Positions 50,701 to 63,398 of a stretch of DNA of 64,000 nt are shown one piece after another. The stretch lies in the NCBI RefSeq assembly GCF_040869045.1, contig NW_027136978.1, positions 1 through 64,000 of the forward strand, given 5' to 3'. Within the stretch, counting starts at the first letter, position 1, and each line of letters begins with the position of its first letter. This stretch comes from Eurosta solidaginis (taxonomy: Eukaryota; Arthropoda; Insecta; Diptera; Tephritidae). The position numbers and the translations under genes are program-made. The notes under the pieces are model-generated. The model did no database searches and was not told the origin of the DNA. It was given only the letters and a program-made list of their open reading frames with translations.

Positions 50701-50940
50701 AAGTCGTTTTGTTCAACAAATTTAAGTAGATAACTCATCAGTTGTTTGCATCAGAGCGACAATTTTTGAGATAGTTATTAAAACTGTTTAAAGGTTGCCA
50801 AACGTTGTTTCTCGTTGTATATCCTTTAATTCTAGAGTTAAATTGATAAATAACGTGTACGAATTTGTTTAACGCATTTGTTTTGGTTACTCGACGTCTC
50901 CGTTCTCGTGTAGCCTACATATTGCGTTTTTTTTTTTAAT
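47734..50940 (+). repeat. Subfamily 2 satellite, weakly organised
   Basis: About eleven subfamily 2 monomers with many single variants and no clear long unit: 'aattctaaagtt' near 47770 and 50556, 'aattcataaataacg' near 48341, 'gacaacttgtgag' near 48535, 'gtatatgcttt' near 49709, 'gtttatgaattt' near 50024, and 'gttgccaaacg' near 50796. The states 'aacgtcgtttc' and 'atcggttgcttgc' near 48857 and 49070 link it to the 1,394-bp duplication. No gene or unique sequence is seen. Confidence 0.9.
50127..50404 (+). repeat. Reference monomer, subfamily 2 (278 bp)
   Basis: A typical monomer from the right-hand two thirds of the array. It aligns along its whole length with the subfamily 1 reference and has the same order of blocks. 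The diagnostic changes are 'gcatgtttaaaa' to 'gcatgcttaaaa', which creates an SphI site, 'ttcatcaaattt' to 'ttcaacaaattt', and 'gcgataat' to 'gcgacaat'. Common polymorphisms inside subfamily 2 are 'cgtgtacg' versus 'cgtttacg', 'catttgttttgg' versus 'catttcttttgg', 'gacgtctcc' versus 'gacgcctcc', 'accgggc' versus 'accgagc' or 'accgggat', and 'gtcaaacg' versus 'gtaaaacg'. These shared states show that the higher-order units were amplified as blocks. Confidence 0.95.
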
Positions 50941-53005
50941 TTGCTTACCGGGCTAAAGGTTAGCATGCTTAAAATACGTAAATGGTTTTTTTCAACAAAT
51001 TTAAGTAGATAACTCATCATTTGTTTGCATCAGAGCGACAATTTTTGAGATAGTTATTAAAACTGTTTAAAGGTTGTAAAACGTTGTTTCTCGTTGTATA
51101 TCCTTTAATTCTAGAGTTAAATTGATAAATAACGTATACGAATTTGTTTAACGCATTTCTTTTGGTTACTCGACGTCTCCGTTCTCGTGTAGCCTACATA
51201 TTGCGTTTTTTTTTTAATTTGCTTACCGAGCTAAATGTTAGCATGCTTAAAATACGTAAGTCGTTTTGTTCAACAAATTTAAGTAGATAACTCATCAGTT
51301 GTTTGCATCAGAGCGACAATTTTTGAGATAGTTATTAAAACTGTTTAAAGGTTGTCAAACGTTGTTTCTCGTTGTATATCCTTTAATTCTAGAGTTAAAT
51401 TAATAAATAACGTTTACGAATTTGTTTGACGCATTTGTTTTGGTTACTCGACGCCTCCGTTCTCGTGTAGCCTACATATTGCGTTTTTTTTTTAATTTGC
51501 TTACCGGGCTAAAGGTTAGCATGCTTAAAATACGTAAGTCGTTTTGTTCAACAAATTTAGGTAGATAACTCATCAGTTGTTTGCATCAGAACGACAATTT
51601 TTGAGATAGTTATTAAAACTGTTTAAAGGTTGTCAAACGTTGTTTCTCGTTGTATATCCTTTAATTCTAGAGTTAAATTGATAAATAACGTTTACGAATT
51701 TGTTTAACGCATTTGTTTTGGTTACTCGACGCCTCCGTTCTCGTGTAGCCTACATATTGCGTTTTTTTTTTTAATTTGTTTACCGGGCTAAAGGTTAGCA
51801 TGCTTAAAATACGTAAGTCGTTTCGTTCAACAAATTTGAGTAGATAACTCATCAGTTGTTTGCGTCAGAGCGACAATTTTTGAGATAGTTATTAAAACTG
51901 TTTAAAGGTTGTCAAACGATGTTTCTCGTTGTATATCCTTTAATTCTAGAGTTAAATTGATAAATAACGTGTACGAATTTGTTTAACGCATTTCTTTTGG
52001 TTACTCGACGTCTCCGTTCTCGTGTAGCCTACATATTGCGTTTTTCTCGTTGTATATCCTTTAATTCTAGAGTTAAATTGATAAATAACGTGTACGAATT
52101 TGTTTAACGCATTTCTTTTGGTTACTCGACGTCTCCGTTCTCGTGTAGCCTACATATTGCGTTTTTTTTTTAATTTGCTTACCGGGCTAAAGGTTAGCAT
52201 GCTTAAAATACGTAAGTCGTTTCGTTCAACAAATTTGAGTAGATAACTCATCAGTTGTTTGCATCAGAGCGACAATTTTTGAGATAGTTATTAAAACTGT
52301 TTAAAGGTTGTCAAACGATGTTTCTCGTTGTATATCCTTTAATTCTAGAGTTAAATTGATAAATAACGTGTACGAATTTGTTTAACGCATTTCTTTTGGT
52401 TACTCGACGTCTCCGTTCTCGTGTAGCCTACATATTGCGTTTTTTTTTATTTGCTTACCGGGCTAAAGGTTAGCATGCTTAAAATACGTAAGTCGTTTTG
52501 TTCAACAAATTTAAGTAGATAACTCATCAGTTGTTTGCATCAGAGCGACAATTTTTGAGATAGTTATTAAAACTGTTTAAAGGTTGTCAAACGTTGTTTC
52601 TCGTTGTATATCCTTTAATTCTAGAGTTAAATTGATAAATAACGTTTACGAATTTGTTTAACGCATTTGTTTTGGTTACTCGACGTCTCCGTTCTCGTGT
52701 AGCCTACATATTGCGTTTTTTTTTTAATTTGCTTACCGGGCTAAAGGTTAGCATGCTTAAAATACGTAAGTCGTTTTCTTCAACAAATTTAAGTAGATAA
52801 CTCATCAGTTGTTTGCATCAGAGCGACAATTTTTGAGATAGTTATTAAAACTGTTTAAAGGTTGTCAAACGTTGTTTCTCGTTGTATATCCTTTAATTCT
52901 AGAGTTAAATTAATAAATAACGTTTACGAATTTGTTTGACGCATTTGTTTTGGTTACTCGACGCCTCCGTTCTCGTGTAGCCTACATATTGCGTTTTTTT
53001 TTTAA
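50941..53005 (+). repeat. 2,066-bp higher-order unit, copy 1
   Basis: Seven full monomers plus one shortened 121-bp monomer. Markers repeated 2,065-2,066 bp later are 'gtaaatggttttttt' (50983 versus 53049), 'acgtatacg', 'accgagctaaatg', 'attaataaataacg', 'aatttaggtagataac' (near 51555 versus 53620), 'tttgcgtcagag', and the short-monomer junction (52046 versus 54111). The left edge is inferred from where the preceding monomers stop matching. Confidence 0.87.
51925..52045 (+). repeat. 121-bp truncated monomer duplication, copy 1
   Basis: The sequence from 'ctcgttgtatatcc' to 'attgcgttttt' occurs twice in tandem with a 121-bp period instead of 278. At 52045/52046 the T-tract joins directly to 'ctcgttg', skipping about 157 bp including the 'gcatgctt' and 'gtttaaag' regions. 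The join is at a short shared stretch: 'gttttt' resembles the 'gttt' of 'gtttctcg'. This suggests illegitimate recombination or slippage. Confidence 0.85.
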
Positions 53006-54970
53006 TTTGCTTACCGGGCTAAAGGTTAGCATGCTTAAAATACGTAAATGGTTTTTTTCAACAAATTTAAGTAGATAACTCATCATTTGTTTGCATCAGA
53101 GCGACAATTTTTGAGATAGTTATTAAAACTGTTTAAAGGTTGTAAAACGTTGTTTCTCGTTGTATATCCTTTAATTCTAGAGTTAAATTGATAAATAACG
53201 TATACGAATTTGTTTAACGCATTTCTTTTGGTTACTCGACGTCTCCGTTCTCGTGTAGCCTACATATTGCGTTTTTTTTTTAATTTGCTTACCGAGCTAA
53301 ATGTTAGCATGCTTAAAATACGTAAGTCGTTTTGTTCAACAAATTTAAGTAGATAACTCATCAGTTGTTTGCATCAGAGCGACAATTTTTGAGATAGTTA
53401 TTAAAACTGTTTAAAGGTTGTCAAACGTTGTTTCTCGTTGTATATCCTTTAATTCTAGAGTTAAATTAATAAATAACGTTTACGAATTTGTTTGACGCAT
53501 TTGTTTTGGTTACTCGACGCCTCCGTTCTCGTGTAGCCTACATATTGCGTTTTTTTTTTAATTTGCTTACCGGGCTAAAGGTTAGCATGCTTAAAATACG
53601 TAAGTCGTTTTGTTCAACAAATTTAGGTAGATAACTCATCAGTTGTTTGCATCAGAGCGACAATTTTTGAGATAGTTATTAAAACTGTTTAAAGGTTGTC
53701 AAACGTTGTTTCTCGTTGTATATCCTTTAATTCTAGAGTTAAATTGATAAATAACGTTTACGAATTTGTTTAACGCATTTGTTTCGGTTACTCGACGCCT
53801 CCGTTCTCGTGTAGCCTACATATTGCGTTTTTTTTTTAATTTGCTTACCGGGCTAAAGGTTAGCATGCTTAAAATACGTAAGTCGTTTCGTTCAACAAAT
53901 TTGAGTAGATAACTCATCAGTTGTTTGCGTCAGAGCGACAATTTTTGAGATAGTTATTAAAACTGTTTAAAGGTTGTCAAACGATGTTTCTCGTTGTATA
54001 TCCTTTAATTCTAGAGTTAAATTGATAAATAACGTGTACGAATTTGTTTAACGCATTTCTTTTGGTTACTCGACGTCTCCGTTCTCGTGTAGCCTACATA
54101 TTGCGTTTTTCTCGTTGTATATCCTTTAATTCTAGAGTTAAATTGATAAATAACGTGTACGAATTTGTTTAACGCATTTCTTTTGGTTACTCGACGTCTC
54201 CGTTCTCGTGTAGCCTACATATTGCGTTTTTTTTTTAATTTGCTTACCGGGCTAAAGGTTAGCATGCTTAAAATACGTAAGTCGTTTCGTTCAACAAATT
54301 TGAGTAGATAACTCATCAGTTGTTTGCATCAGAGCGACAATTTTTGAGATAGTTATTAAAACTGTTTAAAGGTTGTCAAACGATGTTTCTCGTTGTATAT
54401 CCTTTAATTCTAGAGTTAAATTGATAAATAACGTGTACGAATTTGTTTAACGCATTTCTTTTGGTTACTCGACGTCTCCGTTCTCGTGTAGCCTACATAT
54501 TGCGTTTTTTTTTATTTGCTTACCGGGCTAAAGGTTAGCATGCTTAAAATACGTAAGTCGTTTTGTTCAACAAATTTAAGTAGATAACTCATCAGTTGTT
54601 TGCATCAGAGCGACAATTTTTGAGATAGTTATTAAAACTGTTTAAAGGTTGTCAAACGTTGTTTCTCGTTGTATATCCTTTAATTCTAGAGTTAAATTGA
54701 TAAATAACGTTTACGAATTTGTTTAACGCATTTGTTTTGGTTACTCGACGTCTCCGTTCTCGTGTAGCCTACATATTGCGTTTTTTTTTTAATTTGCTTA
54801 CCGGGCTAAAGGTTAGCATGCTTAAAATACGTAAGTCGTTTTCTTCAACAAATTTAAGTAGATAACTCATCAGTTGTTTGCATCAGAGCGACAATTTTTG
54901 AGATAGTTATTAAAACTGTTTAAAGGTTGTCAAACGTTGTTTCTCGTTGTATATCCTTTAATTCTAGAGT
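53006..54970 (+). repeat. 2,066-bp higher-order unit, copy 2
   Basis: Second copy, with the same marker order as copy 1. It matches copy 1 up to about 54970, where copy 1 has 'attaataaataacgttt' and this copy has 'attgataaataacgtgt', so the exchange point lies within the last monomer. A private change is 'tgtttcggttac' near 53780. Confidence 0.87.
53990..54110 (+). repeat. 121-bp truncated monomer duplication, copy 2
   Basis: Same junction as at 52045/52046, here at 54110/54111, in the matching position of the second 2,066-bp unit. The truncation therefore came before the duplication of the larger unit. Confidence 0.85.
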
Positions 54971-55090
54971 TAAATTGATAAATAACGTGTACGAATTTGT
55001 TTAACGCATTTCTTTTGGTTACTCGACGTCTCCGTTCTCGTGTAGCCTACATATTGCGTTTTTTTTTTAATTTGCTTACCGGGCTAAAGG

Positions 55091-58000
55091 TTAGCATGCT
55101 TAAAATACGTAAGTCGTTTCGTTCAACAAATTTGAGTAGATAACTCATCAGTTGTTTGCATCAGAGCGACAATTTTTGAGATAGTTATTAAAACTGTTTA
55201 AAGGTTGTCAAACGTTGTTTCTCGTTGTATATCCTTTAATTCTAGAGTTAAATTGATAAATAACGTGTACGAATTTGTTTAACACATTTCTTTTGGTTAC
55301 TCGACGTCTCCGTTCTCGTGTAGCCTACATATTGCTTTTTTTTTTTAATTTGCTTACCGAGCTAAAGTTTAGCATGCTTAAAATACGTAAGTCGTTTTGT
55401 TCAAGAAATTTAAGTAGATAACTCATCAGTTGTTTGCATCAGAGCGACAATTTTTGAGATAGTTATTAAAACTGTTTAAAGGTTGTCAAACGTTGTTTCT
55501 CGTTGTATATCCTTTAATTCTATAGTTAAATTGATAAATAACGTGTACGAATTTGTTTACCGCATTTGTTTTGGTTACTCGACGCCTCCGTTCTCGTGTA
55601 GCCTACATATTGCGTTTTTTTTTTTAATTTGCTTACCGGGATAAAGGTTAGCATGCTTAAAATACGTAAGTCGTTTTGTTCAACAAATTTAAGTAGATAA
55701 CTCATCAGTTGTTTGCATCAGAGCGACAATTCTTGAGATAGTTATTAGAACTGTTTAAAGGTTGTCAAACGTTGTTTCTCGTTGTATATCCTTTAATTCT
55801 AGAGTTAAATTGATAAATAACGTGTACGAATTTGTTTAACGCGTTTGTTTTGGTTACTCGACGTCTCCGTTCTCGTGTAGCCTACATATTGCGTTTTTTT
55901 TAATTTGCTTACCGGGCTAAAGGTTAGCATGCTTAAAATACGTAAGTCGTTTTGTTCAACAAATTTAAGTAGATAACTCATCAGTTGTTTGCATCAGAGC
56001 GACAATTTTTGAGATAGTTATTAAAACTGTTTAAAGGTTGTCAAACGTTGTTTCTCGTTGTATATCCTTTAATTCTAGAGTTAAATTGATAAATAACGTT
56101 TACGAATTTGTTTAACGCATTTGTTTTGGTTACTCGACGTCTCCGTTCTCGTGTAGCCTACATATTGCGTTTTTTTTTTAATTTGCTTACCGGGCTAAAG
56201 GTTAGCATGCTTAAAATACGTAAGTCGTTTTCTTCAACAAATTTAAGTAGATAACTCATCAGTTGTTTGCATCAGAGCGACAATTTTTGAGATAGTTATT
56301 AAAACTGTTTAAAGGTTGTCAAACGTTGTTTCTCGTTGTATATCCTTTAATTCTAGAGTTAAATTGATAAATAACGTGTACGAATTTGTTTAACGCATTT
56401 CTTTTGGTTACTCGACGTCTCCGTTCTCGTGTAGCCTACATATTGCGTTTTTTTTTTAATTTGCTTACCGGGCTAAAGGTTAGCATGCTTAAAATACGTA
56501 AGTCGTTTCGTTCAACAAATTTGAGTAGATAACTCATCAGTTGTTTGCATCAGAGCGACAATTTTTGAGATAGTTATTAAAACTGTTTAAAGGTTGTCAA
56601 ACGATGTTTCTCGTTGTATATCCTTTAATTCTAGAGTTAAATTGATAAATAACGTGTACGAAATTGTTTAACGCATTTGTTTTGGTTACTCGACGTCTCC
56701 GTTCTCGTGTAGCCTACATATTGCGTTTTTTTTTTAATTTGCTTACCGGGCTAAAGGTTAGCATGCTTAAAATACGTAAGTCGTTTTGTTCAACAAATTT
56801 AAGTAGATAACTCATCAGTTGTTTGCATCAGAGCGACAATTTTTGAGATAGTTATTAAAACTGTTTAAAGGTTGTCAAACGTTGTTTCTCGTTGTATATC
56901 CTTTAATTCTAGAGTTAAATTGATAAATAACGTTTACGAATTTGTTTAACGCATTTGTTTTGGTTACTCGACGTCTCCGTTCTCGTGTAGCCTACATATT
57001 GCGTTTTTTTTTTAATTTGCTTACCGGGCTAAAGGTTAGCATGCTTAAAATACGTAAGTCGTTTTGTTCAACAAATTTAAGTAGATAACTCATCAGTTGT
57101 TTGCATCAGAGCGACAATTTTTGAGATAGTTATTAAAACTGTTTAAAGGTTGTAAAACGTTGTTTCTCGTTGCATATCCTTTAATTCTAGAGTTAAATTG
57201 ATAAATAACGTGTACGAATTTGTTTAACGCATTTCTTTTGGTTACTCGACGTCTCCGTTCTCGTGTAGCCTACATATTGCTTTTTTTTTTTAATTTGCTT
57301 ACCGAGCTAAAGTTTAGCATGCTTAAAATACGTAAGTCGTTTTGTTCAACAAATTTAAGTAGATAACTCATCAGTTGTTTGCATCAGAGCGACAATTTTT
57401 GAGATAGTTATTAAAACTGTTTAAAGGTTGTCAAACGTTTTTCTCGTTGTATATCCTTTAATTCTAGAGTTAAATTGATAAATAACGTGCACGAATTTGT
57501 TTAACGCATTTGTTTTGGTTACTCGACGCCTCCGTTCTCGTGTAGCCTACATATTGCGTTTTTTTTTTAATTTGCTTACCGGGATAAAGGTTAGCATGCT
57601 TAAAATATGTAAGTCGTTTTGTTCAACAAATTTAAGTAGATAACTCATCAGTTGTTTGCATCAGAGCGACAATTTTTGAGATAGTTATTAAAACTGTTTA
57701 AAGGTTGTCAAACGTTGTTTCTCGTTGTATATCCTTTAATTCTAGAGTTAAATTGATAAATAACGTGTACGAATTTGTTTAACGCGTTTGTTTTGGTTAC
57801 TCGACGTCTCCGTTCTCGTGTAGCCTACATATTGCGTTTTTTTTTTAATTTGCTTACCGGGCTAAAGGTTAGCATGCTTAAAATACGTAAGTCGTTTTGT
57901 TCAACAAATTTAAGTAGATAACTCATCAGTTGTTTGCATCAGAGCGACAATTTTTGAGATAGTTATTAAAACTGTTTAAAGGTTGTCAAACGTTGTTTCT

Positions 58001-59259
58001 CGTTGTATATCCTTTAATTCTAGAGTTAAATTGATAAATAACGTTTACGAATTTGTTTAACGCATTTGTTTTGGTTACTCGAAGTCTCCGTTCTCGTGTA
58101 GCCTACATATTGCGTTTTTTTTTTAATTTGCTTACCGGGCTAAAGGTTAGCATGCTTAAAATACGTAAGTCGTTTTCTTCAACAAATATAAGTAGATAAC
58201 TCATCAGTTGTTTGCATCAGAGCGACAATTTTTGAGATAGTTACTAAAACTGTTTAAAGGTTGTCAAACGTTGTTTCTCGTTGTATATCCTTTAATTCTA
58301 GAGTTAAATTGATAAATAACGTTTACGAATTTGTTTAACGCATTTGTTTTGGTTACTCGACGTCTCCGTTCTCGTGTAGCCTACATATTGCGTTTTTTTT
58401 TTTAATTTGCTTACCGGGATAAAGGTTAGCATGCTTAAAATACGTAAGTCGTTTTGTTCAACAAATTTAAGTAGATAACTCATCAGTTGTTTGCATCAGA
58501 GCGACAATTTTTGAGATAGTTATTAAAACTGTTTAAAGGTTGTCAAGCGTTGTTTCTCGTTGTATATCCTTTAATTCTAGAGTTAAATTGATAAATAACG
58601 TGTACGAATTTGTTTAACGCATTTGTTTTGGTTACTCGACGTCTCCGTTCTCGTGTAGCCTACATATTGCGTTTTTTTTTAATTTGCTTACCGGGCTAAA
58701 GGTTAGCATGCTTAAAATACGTAAGTCGTTTTGTTCAACAAATTTAAGTAGATAACTCATCAGTTGTTTGCATCAGAGCGACAATTTTTGAGATAGTTAT
58801 TAAAACTGTTTAAAGGTTGTCAAACGTTGTTTCTCGTTGTATATCCTTTAATTCTAGAGTTAAATTGATAAATAACGTGTACGAATTTGTTTAACGCATT
58901 TGTTTTGGTTACTCGACGTCTCCGTTCTCGTGTAGCCTACATATTGCGTTTTTTTTTTTAATTTGCTTACCGAGCTAAACGTTAGCATGCTTAAAATACG
59001 TAAGTCCTTTTGTTCAACAAATTTAAGTAGATAACTCATCAGTTGTTTGCATCAGAGCGACAATTTTTGAGATAGATATTAAAACTGTTTAAAGGTTGTC
59101 AAACGTTGTTTCTCGTTGTATATCCTTTAATTCTAGAGTTAAATTGATAAATAACGTTTACGAATTTGTTTAACGCATTTGTTTTGGTTACTCGACGCCT
59201 CCGTTCTCGTGTAGCCTACATATTGCGTTTTTTTTTTAATTTGCTTACCGGGCTAAAGG
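55091..59259 (+). repeat. 4,170-bp (15-monomer) tandem unit, copy 1
   Basis: Fifteen subfamily 2 monomers repeated once to the right with a shift of 4,169-4,170 bp. Markers are 'aacacatttc' (near 55282), 'ttcaagaaattt' (55401), 'attctatagtt', 'gacaattcttgag', 'acgcgtttg', 'gttgcatatcc' (57171), 'caaacgtttttctcg', 'caacaaatataag', 'gtcaagcgttg' (58541), 'ctaaacgttagc', 'agtccttttg' and 'gagatagatatt'. Private differences from copy 2 are few, for example 'tttaccgc' near 55557, 'attagaactg' near 55745 and 'gaaattgttt' near 56660. The duplication is therefore young. Confidence 0.9.
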
Positions 59260-62200
59260 TTAGCATGCTTAAAATACGTAAGTCGTTTCGTTCAACAAAT
59301 TTGAGTAGATAACTCATCAGTTGTTTGCATCAGAGCGACAATTTTTGAGATAGTTATTAAAACTGTTTAAAGGTTGTCAAACGTTGTTTCTCGTTGTATA
59401 TCCTTTAATTCTAGAGTTAAATTGATAAATAACGTGTACGAATTTGTTTAACACATTTCTTTTGGTTACTCGACGTCTCCGTTCTCGTGTAGCCTACATA
59501 TTGCTTTTTTTTTTTAATTTGCTTACCGAGCTAAAGTTTAGCATGCTTAAAATACGTAAGTCGTTTTGTTCAAGAAATTTAAGTAGATAACTCATCAGTT
59601 GTTTGCATCAGAGCGACAATTTTTGAGATAGTTATTAAAACTGTTTAAAGGTTGTCAAACGTTGTTCTCGTTGTATATCCTTTAATTCTATAGTTAAATT
59701 GATAAATAACGTGTACGAATTTGTTTAACGCATTTGTTTTGGTTACTCGACGCCTCCGTTCTCGTGTAGCCTACATATTGCGTTTTTTTTTTTAATTTGC
59801 TTACCGGGATAAAGGTTAGCATGCTTAAAATACGTAAGTCGTTTTGTTCAACAAATTTAAGTAGATAACTCATCAGTTGTTTGCATCAGAGCGACAATTC
59901 TTGAGATAGTTATTAAAACTGTTTAAAGGTTGTCAAACGTTGTTTCTCGTTGTATATCCTTTAATTCTAGAGTTAAATTGATAAATAACGTGTACGAATT
60001 TGTTTAACGCGTTTGTTTTGGTTACTCGACGTCTCCGTTCTCGTGTAGCCTACATATTGCGTTTTTTTTAATTTGCTTACCGGGCTAAAGGTTAGCATGC
60101 TTAAAATACGTAAGTCGTTTTGTTCAACAAATTTAAGTAGATAACTCATCAGTTGTTTGCATCAGAGCGACAATTTTTGAGATAGTTATTAAAACTGTTT
60201 AAAGGTTGTCAAACGTTGTTTCTCGTTGTATATCCTTTAATTCTAGAGTTAAATTGATAAATAACGTTTACGAATTTGTTTAACGCATTTGTTTTGGTTA
60301 CTCGACGTCTCCGTTCTCGTGTAGCCTACATATTGCGTTTTTTTTTTTTAATTTGCTTACCGGGCTAAAGGTTAGCATGCTTAAAATACGTAAGTCGTTT
60401 TCTTCAACAAATTTAAGTAGATAACTCATCAGTTGTTTGCATCAGAGCGACAATTTTTGAGATAGTTATTAAAACTGTTTAAAGGTTGTCAAACGTTGTT
60501 TCTCGTTGTATATCCTTTAATTCTAGAGTTAAATTGATAAATAACGTGTACGAATTTGTTTAACGCATTTCTTTTGGTTACTCGACGTCTCCGTTCTCGT
60601 GTAGCCTACATATTGCGTTTTTTTTTTAATTTGCTTACCGGGCTAAAGGTTAGCATGCTTAAAATACGTAAGTCGTTTCGTTCAACAAATTTGAGTAGAT
60701 AACTCATCAGTTGTTTGCATCAGAGCGACAATTTTTGAGATAGTTATTAAAACTGTTTAAAGGTTGTCAAACGATGTTTCTCGTTGTATATCCTTTAATT
60801 CTAGAGTTAAATTGATAAATAACGTGTACGAATTTGTTTAACGCATTTGTTTTGGTTACTCGACGTCTCCGTTCTCGTGTAGCCTACATATTGCGTTTTT
60901 TTTTTAATTTGCTTACCGGGCTAAAGGTTAGCATGCTTAAAATACGTAAGTCGTTTTGTTCAACAAATTTAAGTAGATAACTCATCAGTTGTTTGCATCA
61001 GAGCGACAATTTTTGAGATAGTTATTAAAACTGTTTAAAGGTTGTCAAACGTTGTTTCTCGTTGTATATCCTTTAATTCTAGAGTTAAATTGATAAATAA
61101 CGTTTACGAATTTGTTTAACGCATTTGTTTTGGTTACTCGACGTCTCCGTTCTCGTGTAGCCTACATATTGCGTTTTTTTTTTAATTTGCTTACCGGGCT
61201 AAAGGTTAGCATGCTTAAAATACGTAAGTCGTTTTGTTCAACAAATTTAAGTAGATAACTCATCAGTTGTTTGCATCAGAGCGACAATTTTTGAGATAGT
61301 TATTAAAACTGTTTAAAGGTTGTAAAACGTTGTTTCTCGTTGCATATCCTTTAATTCTAGAGTTAAATTGATAAATAACGTGTACGAATTTGTTTAACGC
61401 ATTTCTTTTGGTTACTCGACGTCTCCGTTCTCGTGTAGCCTACATATTGCTTTTTTTTTTTAATTTGCTTACCGAGCTAAAGTTTAGCATGCTTAAAATA
61501 CGTAAGTCGTTTTGTTCAACAAATTTAAGTAGATAACTCATCAGTTGTTTGCATCAGAGCGACAATTTTTGAGATAGTTATTAAAACTGTTTAAAGGTTG
61601 TCAAACGTTTTTCTCGTTGTATATCCTTTAATTCTAGAGTTAAATTGATAAATAACGTGCACGAATTTGTTTAACGCATTTGTTTTGGTTACTCGACGCC
61701 TCCGTTCTCGTGTAGCCTACATATTGCGTTTTTTTTTTAATTTGCTTACCGGGATAAAGGTTAGCATGCTTAAAATATGTAAGTCGTTTTGTTCAACAAA
61801 TTTAAGTAGATAACTCATCAGTTGTTTGCATCAGAGCGACAATTTTTGAGATAGTTATTAAAACTGTTTAAAGGTTGTCAAACGTTGTTTCTCGTTGTAT
61901 ATCCTTTAATTCTAGAGTTAAATTGATAAATAACGTGTACGAATTTGTTTAACGCGTTTGTTTTGGTTACTCGACGTCTCCGTTCTCGTGTAGCCTACAT
62001 ATTGCGTTTTTTTTTTAATTTGCTTACCGGGCTAAAGGTTAGCATGCTTAAAATACGTAAGTCGTTTTGTTCAACAAATTTAAGTAGATAACTCATCAGT
62101 TGTTTGCATCAGAGCGACAATTTTTGAGATAGTTATTAAAACTGTTTAAAGGTTGTCAAACGTTGTTTCTCGTTGTATATCCTTTAATTCTAGAGTTAAA

Positions 62201-63398
62201 TTGATAAATAACGTTTACGAATTTGTTTAACGCATTTGTTTTGGTTACTCGAAGTCTCCGTTCTCGTGTAGCCTACATATTGCGTTTTTTTTTTAATTTG
62301 CTTACCGGGCTAAAGGTTAGCATGCTTAAAATACGTAAGTCGTTTTCTTCAACAAATATAAGTAGATAACTCATCAGTTGTTTGCATCAGAGCGACAATT
62401 TTTGAGATAGTTACTAAAACTGTTTAAAGGTTGTCAAACGTTGTTTCTCGTTGTATATCCTTTAATTCTAGAGTTAAATTGATAAATAACGTTTACGAAT
62501 TTGTTTAACGCATTTGTTTTGGTTACTCGACGTCTCCGTTCTCGTGTAGCTTACATATTGCGTTTTTTTTTTTAATTTGCTTACCGGGATAAAGGTTAGC
62601 ATGCTTAAAATACGTAAGTCGTTTTGTTCAACAAATTTAAGTAGATAACTCATCAGTTGTTTGCATCAGAGCGACAATTTTTGAGATAGTTATTAAAACT
62701 GTTTAAAGGTTGTCAAGCGTTGTTTCTCGTTGTATATCCTTTAATTCTAGAGTTAAATTGATAAATAACGTGTACGAATTTGTTTAACGCATTTGTTTTG
62801 GTTACTCGACGTCTCCGTTCTCGTGTAGCCTACATATTGCGTTTTTTTTTTAATTTGCTTACCGGGCTAAAGGTTAGCATGCTTAAAATACGTAAGTCGT
62901 TTTGTTCAACAAATTTAAGTAGATAACTCATCAGTTGTTTGCATCAGAGCGACAATTTTTGAGATAGTTATTAAAACTGTTTAAAGGTTGTCAAACGTTG
63001 TTTCTCGTTGTATATCCTTTAATTCTAGAGTTAAATTGATAAATAACGTGTACGAATTTGTTTAACGCATTTGTTTTGGTTACTCGACGTCTCCGTTCTC
63101 GTGTAGCCTACATATTGCGTTTTTTTTTTTAATTTGCTTACCGAGCTAAACGTTAGCATGCTTAAAATACGTAAGTCCTTTTGTTCAACAAATTTAAGTA
63201 GATAACTCATCAGTTGTTTGCATCAGAGCGACAATTTTTGAGATAGATATTAAAACTGTTTAAAGGTTGTCAAACGTTGTTTCTCGTTGTATATCCTTTA
63301 ATTCTAGAGTTAAATTGATAAATAACGTTTACGAATTTGTTTAACGCATTTGTTTTGGTTACTCGACGCCTCCGTTCTCGTGTAGCCTACATATTGCA
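59260..63398 (+). repeat. 4,170-bp (15-monomer) tandem unit, copy 2
   Basis: Second copy with the same marker series: 'ttcaagaaattt' at 59570, 'gttgcatatcc' at 61341, 'gtcaagcgttg' at 62711, 'ctaaacgttagc' near 63147. Private changes are a T lost in 'gttgttctcg' near 59664 and 'gtagcttac' near 62548. The copy ends near 63398, where 'attgcattttt' and 'accgggataaagg' replace the sequence that begins the unit. Confidence 0.9.
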
